Below, piece by piece: positions 5,448 to 10,042 of a stretch of DNA of 10,042 nt (the first letter of the stretch is position 1; every line of letters starts with the position of its first letter). The translations under genes and the position numbers were made by a program. The notes beneath the pieces are model-generated. The model ran no database searches, had not been told where the DNA came from, and saw only the letters and a list, made by a program, of their open reading frames with translations. Source of the stretch: an uncultured Eubacteriales bacterium (GTDB taxonomy: Bacteria; Bacillota; Clostridia; Oscillospirales; CAG-272); the NCBI GenBank assembly GCA_934481325.1, contig CAKSPL010000029.1, forward strand, positions 1 to 10,042, read 5' to 3'.

Positions 5448-6401
5448 ATGGCAAAGCAGATCATCCCGGTCTATGTGGTGACCGGTTTTCTGGAAGCAGG
5501 CAAAACCACAATGGTACAGGGCTTCCTTTCGGACGGTGAGTTCAACGACGGGTGCAAGATTCTTCTTCTGGTTTGCGAGGAGGGGGAGGAGGAGTACGAC
5601 CCCTCCAAATTCTGGGGACAGAACGTACACCGGATGACCGTTGAAAAGGAAAGCGACCTGACCGAGGAGCTGATTGCAGACTATCTTCTGCATCACAAGG
5701 TAGACCGCGTGATGGTGGAGTATAACGGAATGTGGCAGCTCTCCACGCTCTACAACGCTCTGCCCGAGGGGCTGGGCATCTATCAGCAGATTTTCACGGC
5801 GGATGCCGGCACGATTCTTTCCTACAACGCCAATATGCGCAGTCTCGTTGTGGACAAGCTGCAAAACTCCGACACGGTGATTTTCAACCGCGCCAAGGGG
5901 CAGAGCCGGGAGGAATTGCACAAGCTGGTGCGCGGCATCAGCCGCGCGGCGCAGATTGCCTATGAGGACGCGCCCGACGCGGAATTGGAGTTCGACACCA
6001 TCGAGGATCCGCTTCCGTTTGACAAGTCCGCCCCCGTGATTACGGTAAAGGACGAGGATTTTGCCCTGTTTTACCGCGATCTGGCGGAGGATATTTCCTT
6101 CTATGACGGAAAGACCGTAAAATTCAAGGGGATGGTTCACCGTGACGAGCGGTTCGGCAAAGAGGAGCTTGCCATCGGTCGCTTTGTGATGACCTGCTGT
6201 GAGGCGGACATCGCGTATAACGGCTTGCTTTGCGAGTTCGGAAAGCCGGTCGGCTACAAAAACGACGAATGGCTGATGATTACCGCCAAAATCAAGGTCA
6301 AACGGCACGCGATTTACGGCAATCAGGCAGGGCCGGTGCTTTATGTCACCGATACCGCGCTGACCTCTGCGCCTTCGCAGGAGGTTGCCACCTTTTATTA
6401 A
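5448..6401 (+). CDS. G3E-like NTPase fused to a YcgQ/DUF1980-type C-terminal domain
   Basis: 317-residue protein. The N-terminal part is a G3E-like P-loop domain with Walker A GFLEAGKTT (13-21), but CxCC is missing; that region reads LVCEEGEEEYDP. The guanine-specificity site is FNRAKG instead of NKxD. From about residue 190 the sequence resembles the C-terminal domain of B. subtilis YcgQ (DUF1980/TIGR03943): KFKGMVHRDERF, then RFVMTCCEADIAYNG with Cys250-Cys251, and WLMITAKIKV. YcgQ-type proteins usually pair with a YcgR-type (DUF318) permease, and no permease gene follows here. It has no signal peptide or membrane segment, so it should be cytoplasmic. It begins nine bases after the first G3E gene behind AAGGGG, so the two are surely co-transcribed. 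A shared role in metal handling is inferred. Confidence 0.85.
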   Translation: MAKQIIPVYVVTGFLEAGKTTMVQGFLSDGEFNDGCKILLLVCEEGEEEYDPSKFWGQNVHRMTVEKESDLTEELIADYLLHHKVDRVMVEYNGMWQLSTLYNALPEGLGIYQQIFTADAGTILSYNANMRSLVVDKLQNSDTVIFNRAKGQSREELHKLVRGISRAAQIAYEDAPDAELEFDTIEDPLPFDKSAPVITVKDEDFALFYRDLAEDISFYDGKTVKFKGMVHRDERFGKEELAIGRFVMTCCEADIAYNGLLCEFGKPVGYKNDEWLMITAKIKVKRHAIYGNQAGPVLYVTDTALTSAPSQEVATFY

Positions 6402-6516
6402 GGGGCTTGCATAATTCGTGCAGACCGAAAACGGAAACAGGTGGCTTTGACAGGGCGGTTTTCCCGGGAGTTTGCAAAACTTCCACAGTCACTGCTGTCT
6501 TGAAACAGTCTAAGGA

Positions 6517-6547
6517 AGAAACCCGGCTGTAAAGCCGGGTTTCTTTT
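6517..6547 (+). terminator. Rho-independent terminator of the operon
   Basis: A perfect 12-bp stem AGAAACCCGGCT (6517-6528) / AGCCGGGTTTCT (6533-6544) around loop GTAA, running into TTTT (6544-6547). It lies 115 bases after the stop of the last operon gene. The stretch 6402-6516 between them shows nothing I can identify. The A residues on the left arm are few, so activity on the minus strand is doubtful. Confidence 0.88.
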
Positions 6548-6570
6548 GATTTTCCGTTTTCTATCGCCAA

Positions 6571-6800
6571 AACCCTCCCTCGGCGTATATTATACGCCTC
6601 TCGGTCGGGTATTTGACGATTCTGCGCAAATTCTGCTTCGCCCCGGCTCGCTCAGGCGGGATGCGGGGGACGCGGGGGAGGGGACTTTTTACAAAAAGTC
6701 CCCTCCCCACCTCCTTCAAAAACTTTTGTACGGCTGATGCCATATTTTGACTGTGTGAACCCAAAGTAACGCGAAAGCCGTGTAGCCGCACCGCAGGTGC
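6571..6800. repeat. Dispersed modular hairpin repeat, copy 2
   Basis: Same module order as copy 1. A hairpin with GGCGTATA (6582-6589) / TATACGCC (6591-6598) comes first, then the TCTGCGCAAATTCTGCTTCG block (6621-6669). Next is a perfect 16-bp stem GGGGAGGGGACTTTTT (6675-6690) / AAAAAGTCCCCTCCCC (6693-6708) with a two-base centre, then the conserved core, and a closing hairpin GCACC-GCA-GGTGC (6788-6800). It sits between the operon terminator and the promoter of the spore gene, so it fills most of the gene-free interval 6402-6868. Compared with copy 1, the first and last hairpins carry paired changes that keep base pairing. Confidence 0.88.
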
Positions 6801-6811
6801 CGCGGGGGCTT

Positions 6812-6840
6812 GCATACTTTCCTTTTTGCCTGCATATAGT
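6812..6840 (+). promoter_or_regulatory. Sigma-E-like sporulation promoter
   Basis: GCATACT (6812-6818), a 14-base spacer and CATATAGT (6833-6840) match the Bacillus mother-cell sigma-E consensus (KMATATT, CATACAMT) at 6/7 and 6/8 positions. Transcription would start near 6847, just ahead of AAAGGAG (6855-6861) and the ATG at 6869. The match fits the spore function of the downstream gene. An alternative sigma-A reading (TTGCAT/TATAGT) needs a poor 19-base spacer. Confidence 0.5.
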
Positions 6841-6868
6841 GTAGCGAATTGCGGAAAGGAGCGACATT

Positions 6869-8392
6869 ATGCAACAAAACGAGGAAAAAAACTGCCGCGC
6901 GCAGGAGATGTTTGTGCAAAAAACACAGCCGTTTGAGGTCACGTCCGAGTTTGTGCTGCCGGATTATCGGAGTGAGATCAGCCGCCTTTTGTGGGTACGC
7001 CCCGTGTTTTCCGCGCCGATGCGGTTTTTGGGCGGCGGAAAAGCGGACTTTTCGGGTGCGGTACGGTATGAGGTGCTTTATGCGGGACCCGACGGCAAGT
7101 GTTACGGAGTGGATTTGGAGGACGGATATGCGTTCTCGGTGCCGATGGAGCTGCCGTCCGGCTTTGACGGCACGGCGGGGGTGCTGATTTCGTCGGGCAT
7201 CAGTCCCGACACGGTGGTCAGCCGGGTAACGGCACCCCGCAAACTGTCGGTGCGCTGTCGGATGCACGCCGATGTGCGCGCCTTCGGAGAAAAGGAGCTT
7301 TCCCCGCGGATAGAAGGCGGGGAGGCGGAAAATGCGGAAAATCTCTGTGCGGCACCCGAATGCGGAAGATACTTCGGCAATGCGGTAGAAACGCTGGAGC
7401 TGACCGGTGAGCTGACCCCGGAGATTGCGGGCGACATCCGCGTGATTTCGGCGCACGGGGAAGTTTTCCTGCCCGAGGCGGTGGCAATCGGCGGTGCGGT
7501 GCGCTGTCGCGGAGAGGCGGAAATGACGGTGCTTTGCACGGACGACGGGGAAGGTGCGGTTCCGATGGCACTCACCCTTTCGCTCCCGATTGAGGCGGAG
7601 ATCCCGCTTGACGGAGCTTTGCCCGAATGCCGCGCGTGCGCCGCAGGGAGCGTGACCCGCGTAACCCCCACCGTGGAGGACGGACGCATCCGCCTGGATG
7701 TGGGCGTTTCGCTCTCGGTGGAGGCGCAGGGCAGTGAGCCGGTGGTGATTTACCGGGATTTGTTCGTTCCCGGGTATGCCGCGGAATGCCGCTTTACCGA
7801 GGAAACGCTTTTTGCGGCGGCAGGTTGTGCAAACCGGAATTTCTCGGTCAACGAGGAGCGCACCAAAAAAGACCTCGGAATCCCCGAGGATGCGGAATTG
7901 CTGGACGCGTTCTGCACGGCGGACATCCGCGACCGGAATGCGGAGGGCAAAGGGACGGTGCTTGGCGGCGAGCTTTGCTGTCGGATGCTGTACTGCTCGG
8001 GCGGCGAATACGGAACTGCCGAGCTTCGCGTGCCGATCCGCACCGCGTGGGAGGAAAAGGCGGACGATCTGGTTCTTTCCGCTTCGGTTCCCAAATGCCG
8101 TGCGCGCACCGAGGGAGAGCGCGTGACCCTGCACGCGGAGGTTTCACTCAGCGCGCGCGGGGTGGCACAGGCACCGACAAGACTTCTCTGCGGAGTAAAG
8201 TTGAGGGAGGAGGAAGGGCAGGGACACACCGACCCGGAGCTGTTTTATCCCGCCGCGGGCGAAACGCTTTTTGACGTGGGCAAACGCTACGGCATCTCGC
8301 CCGCCCGCATTGCGGAGCAGAACGGCATTCCCGCCGATGATCCCGGCAGCTCCGAATCTCTTTCGGGCGTGCGGTTTTTGCTGATCGGCTGA
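6869..8392 (+). CDS. SipL-like spore morphogenesis protein (DUF3794/SPOCS repeats and C-terminal LysM)
   Basis: 507-residue protein without signal peptide. Three DUF3794 (SPOCS) repeats can be seen, starting near residues 15, 160 and 310. Each has a strand-rich pattern such as PFEVTSEFVLPDYRSEIS ... GAVRYEVLY and LFVPGYAAECRF ... GELCCRMLY. Residues 457-507 (FYPAAGETLFDVGKRYGISP ... IAEQNG) form a LysM domain. This is the architecture of C. difficile SipL, which binds the coat ATPase SpoIVA in the mother cell and is needed for coat assembly. Clostridia often carry several DUF3794 proteins, so a paralogue cannot be excluded. The ATG at 6869 follows AAAGGAG by seven bases. The gene is alone between the dispersed repeat and a strong terminator, with a sigma-E-like promoter, and is convergent with the next gene. 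Confidence 0.82.
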   Translation: MQQNEEKNCRAQEMFVQKTQPFEVTSEFVLPDYRSEISRLLWVRPVFSAPMRFLGGGKADFSGAVRYEVLYAGPDGKCYGVDLEDGYAFSVPMELPSGFDGTAGVLISSGISPDTVVSRVTAPRKLSVRCRMHADVRAFGEKELSPRIEGGEAENAENLCAAPECGRYFGNAVETLELTGELTPEIAGDIRVISAHGEVFLPEAVAIGGAVRCRGEAEMTVLCTDDGEGAVPMALTLSLPIEAEIPLDGALPECRACAAGSVTRVTPTVEDGRIRLDVGVSLSVEAQGSEPVVIYRDLFVPGYAAECRFTEETLFAAAGCANRNFSVNEERTKKDLGIPEDAELLDAFCTADIRDRNAEGKGTVLGGELCCRMLYCSGGEYGTAELRVPIRTAWEEKADDLVLSASVPKCRARTEGERVTLHAEVSLSARGVAQAPTRLLCGVKLREEEGQGHTDPELFYPAAGETLFDVGKRYGISPARIAEQNGIPADDPGSSESLSGVRFLLIG

Positions 8393-8395
8393 AAA

Positions 8396-8407
8396 CGGGA
8401 GCTCCCG
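8396..8407. other. Perfect 12-bp palindrome after the spore gene
   Basis: CGGGAGCTCCCG starts four bases after the stop codon and lies between it and the shared terminator. It could form a cruciform or a small 3' hairpin, but it has no T-run of its own. Confidence 0.4.
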
Positions 8408-8410
8408 CAC

Positions 8411-8446
8411 AAAAAAAGGAACCCGGCTTGCCGGGTTCCTTTTTTT
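8411..8446. terminator. Bidirectional rho-independent terminator between convergent genes
   Basis: A perfect 17-bp inverted repeat AAAAAAAGGAACCCGGC (8411-8427) / GCCGGGTTCCTTTTTTT (8430-8446) with a two-base centre. The A/T ends give a T-run on both strands. It serves the spore gene ending at 8392 and the dehydrogenase gene ending at 8459. Confidence 0.92.
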
Positions 8447-8458
8447 GGTTTCGGAAAA

Positions 8459-9568
8459 TCAGTCCTCAAAGGGGAACTTGTACTGGGTCAGCCCCAGCTC
8501 GTCCCGCACCTTGATCATTTCCGCCTGCACGGCGGCATTGATTGGCACGCCGTTCTTGCGCGCACAGCGTACATCAAATTCCTTCTCGCCGGCGGTGTAG
8601 ATGCGCTCGCACCCGGGTGCCTTTGCGGAGGCACGGAGTGCACGGCAGATTTCGCCCGCGGTCTTGCGGAAGGCAACCTCGCCCATAAAGGCATTGGTGT
8701 CAATTGCAATGAAGAAGTGACCGAGGTGGAAGGGAACCTTTTCACCCTTGGGACCCACACCGGTAAGAGCCTTCATATAGGGACCCTGACCGAGTGCGGC
8801 GGAGAGAATCTCCACCACTGCGGCGTAGCCGTAGCCCTTGTAGCCGCCAAGCTCTTCTCCTGCGCCGCCGAGCGGGCAGAGAGCCGCTTCCCCTGCGACC
8901 AGCTCCTTGAGGATTTCTACGGAGTCGGTATGATACTTGCCGTCTCTGCCGATGACCTGCCCCTCAGGGGTGGGTTTGCCGATGCGGGCGTAGTATTCAA
9001 TCTTGCCGCGCTGTACAATGGAGGTTGCGCAGTCCAGCACAAAGTCGTATGCCTCGTCGGTGGGCATACCGAAGGTGAGCGGGTTGGTACCCATCATATT
9101 TTCCACGCCGAAGGTAGGAGCAATGGAGGGGCGGGCGTTGGTGCCGGTGATGCCGATACAGCCCTGTTTGGTTGCCATCGTGGCGTAGTAGCCGGCGATG
9201 CCGTAGTGGCAGGAGTTGCGGGCAACGACCATACCGATGCCGTATTTATGGGCTTTCTCAATTGCCATGGACATAGATTTGTAGCCGATGACCTGACCCA
9301 TCCCGTCGTGGCCGTCCACCACAGCGGTAGCGCCGAAGTCCTTTACCACCTCAAAGTTGGTAACGGGGTTCTGAATGCCTGCCTTGATACGGTCGAGATA
9401 GATCGGCTTGAAACGGTTGACACCGTGGGATTCGATCCCGCGCTTGTCACTTTCCAACAGGACGTCCGCGCAGATGATGGCATCCTCGCGGGGAATGCCG
9501 TAACCGACGAAGGAGTCTACCACAAAGTTTGTGATGGTTGTCCAATCGACAATGTTTGATTTTGCCAT
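8459..9568 (-). CDS. LDH2/MDH2-family NAD(P)-dependent oxidoreductase (malate/L-lactate dehydrogenase type)
   Basis: 369-residue, full-length cytoplasmic member of the family that includes archaeal-type malate dehydrogenase, sulfolactate, ureidoglycolate and diketogulonate dehydrogenases. These enzymes interconvert 2-hydroxy acids (or related imino acids) and 2-oxo acids with NAD or NADP. Family marks visible: RGIESHGVNRF with the probable catalytic His48, VDGHDGMGQ near residue 85, ARNSCHYGIAGYY with His121, GTNARPSIAP, and MGTNPLTFGMP. A Gly/Tyr-rich GGYKGYGYAAVVEILSAALG segment follows. The substrate cannot be assigned and no pathway genes lie next to it. The ATG at 9568 follows a GGAAGG motif nine bases upstream. 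It has its own promoter and shares a terminator with the spore gene, so it is monocistronic. Confidence 0.92.
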   Translation of the reverse strand: MAKSNIVDWTTITNFVVDSFVGYGIPREDAIICADVLLESDKRGIESHGVNRFKPIYLDRIKAGIQNPVTNFEVVKDFGATAVVDGHDGMGQVIGYKSMSMAIEKAHKYGIGMVVARNSCHYGIAGYYATMATKQGCIGITGTNARPSIAPTFGVENMMGTNPLTFGMPTDEAYDFVLDCATSIVQRGKIEYYARIGKPTPEGQVIGRDGKYHTDSVEILKELVAGEAALCPLGGAGEELGGYKGYGYAAVVEILSAALGQGPYMKALTGVGPKGEKVPFHLGHFFIAIDTNAFMGEVAFRKTAGEICRALRASAKAPGCERIYTAGEKEFDVRCARKNGVPINAAVQAEMIKVRDELGLTQYKFPFED

Positions 9569-9880
9569 TGATTTTTACCTTCCGTTCTTTATAATAGCGG
9601 AAAACTCCGCTTTGATGTTATTGTAGCACAACCTCGCCCGGTTTGCAAGACTTTTACCGATTTTCTTTCCCTTTATCTAAAATGTGGCGCGCGTGGCGTT
9701 GCGGATTGTACGCTTTGCACAACGGGCAATGTGCCATACCAAATCCGAAACCCGCAAAGAAAGTGCCGAAAAATCAAACGCACTTTTTCGAGATTGTTTC
9801 AAAAGCGTAAAGAATGGTAAAAAACAGGGGGTGATTTGATGAAAATGAACAAAATCACCTTCCAAATTCCGAAAAACTTA
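9569..9880. other. Divergent intergenic region, AT-richer than its surroundings
   Basis: This stretch contains the minus-strand promoter above and a possible plus-strand promoter (TTGATT 9568-9573, 16 bases, TATAAT 9590-9595). It also has a weak terminator-like repeat AAAGTGC (9760-9766) / GCACTTT (9780-9786) with a 13-base loop, and an inverted repeat GGTGATTT (9830-9837) / AAATCACC (9852-9859). A 62-codon minus-strand frame at 9677-9865 shows no family features, and I do not call it. No RNA gene or riboswitch is recognisable. Confidence 0.4.
9596..9648 (-). promoter_or_regulatory. Promoter and leader hairpin of the dehydrogenase gene
   Basis: On the minus strand TTGCAA (9643-9648) and TACAAT (9620-9625) are 17 bases apart, matching sigma-A at 4/6 and 5/6 positions. 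Transcription would start near 9613. The leader then immediately contains a 6-bp hairpin AGCGGA / TCCGCT (9596-9611) ahead of the ribosome site. The hairpin at the 5' end might stabilise the transcript; that is inference. Confidence 0.65.
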
Positions 9881-9909
9881 TTGACAAACGGCGGATTTCA
9901 TATTATAAT
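9881..9909 (+). promoter_or_regulatory. Consensus sigma-A promoter of the secreted-protein gene
   Basis: TTGACA (9881-9886), 17 bases and TATAAT (9904-9909) form a perfect match. Transcription should begin near 9916, followed by AAAAGGAAGG (9926-9935) nine bases before the ATG at 9945. Together these predict strong expression in vegetative cells. Confidence 0.88.
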
Positions 9910-9944
9910 GGGGGTACCAAATACGAAAAGGAAGGTGCATAACT

Positions 9945-10042
9945 ATGCGTAAATTCCTCGCAGGTCTCCTGGCTGTGCTGATGCTGGCATCCGTGCTGGC
10001 ACTGTCCGTCGGGGCGGCTGACGCAACAACGAAAACCTTTGA
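9945..10042 (+). CDS. N-terminus of a secreted protein (partial, runs off the window)
   Basis: The 32 visible codons begin MRKFLAGLLAVLMLASVLAL and continue SVGAADATTKTF. This is a classic Sec signal peptide: a short basic start, a hydrophobic core, and an Ala-containing cleavage site probably within SVGA-AD near residue 24. The mature domain lies outside the window, so function is unknown; solute-binding, surface or secreted enzyme roles are all possible. The perfect promoter and strong ribosome site point to an abundant product. There is no cysteine after the hydrophobic core, so it is not a lipoprotein. Confidence 0.85.
   Translation, partial: MRKFLAGLLAVLMLASVLALSVGAADATTKTF

Noticed and set aside
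4224..6308. 694-codon minus-strand frame
   Set aside because: It is the antisense of two well-supported G3E genes. The Val/Ile/Met-rich middle is just the complement of the His/Asp codons.
6447..6475. TTGACA at 6447-6452 as a promoter after the operon
   Set aside because: No -10 like sequence at 16-18 bases spacing, and the strong terminator follows within 70 bases with no gene between.
6716..8134. 472-codon minus-strand frame opposite the spore gene
   Set aside because: Antisense to a gene with recognisable SPOCS and LysM domains. It ends in the repeat-derived WHQPYKSF tail and has no domain of its own.
8717..9559. 280-codon plus-strand frame opposite the dehydrogenase
   Set aside because: Antisense mirror of a clear LDH2/MDH2 family gene, with no independent start signals or motifs.

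Overview
The window looks like chromosome from a GC-rich, endospore-forming member of the Clostridia (Oscillospiraceae/Ruminococcaceae-like Bacillota). The reasons are Bacillus-type ThiI and MazF sequences, consensus sigma-A promoters (TTGACA-N17-TATAAT) with strong AGGAGG ribosome sites, and a spore-coat morphogenesis protein with SPOCS and LysM domains. No tRNA, rRNA, CRISPR array, phage gene or transposase gene is visible.

Layout. (1) 1-532 has no credible gene. It holds one copy of a modular, hairpin-rich dispersed repeat (1-230), a duplicated block of it (231-279) and a GC-rich 48-bp minisatellite. (2) 533-1168, minus strand: a MazF-type RNase toxin with an unusual Ala/Gly/Pro-rich tail of about 95 residues and no MazE beside it. 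(3) 1169-1662: a divergent regulatory region with a plus-strand terminator that belongs to no visible gene, then a perfect sigma-A promoter. (4) 1663-6401, plus strand: a probable five-gene operon. It encodes a DEDDh exonuclease with an N-terminal zinc knuckle, a small DUF2007-like protein, ThiI, a COG0523/G3E metallochaperone GTPase with a 74-residue His/Asp tract, and a second G3E-like NTPase fused to a YcgQ/DUF1980-type C-terminal domain. It ends at a strong terminator at 6517-6547. (5) 6549-6868: the second copy of the dispersed repeat, then a sigma-E-like promoter. (6) 6869-8392, plus strand: a SipL-like spore protein. (7) 8411-8446: a bidirectional terminator shared with the convergent 8459-9568 gene, an LDH2/MDH2-family NAD(P)-dependent dehydrogenase with its own promoter. 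(8) 9569-9944: a divergent intergenic region with a perfect sigma-A promoter driving a secreted protein cut off by the window end.

How it fits together. The operon joins tRNA thiolation (ThiI) with two G3E proteins that probably handle a metal such as zinc; this link is inferred from gene order only. The most noteworthy items are the dispersed repeat, whose two copies share 97 identical bases while flanking hairpins differ by paired (compensatory) changes; the extended orphan MazF; and the pair of G3E proteins, one with an extreme metal-binding tract and one lacking the CxCC motif and carrying a DUF1980 fusion.
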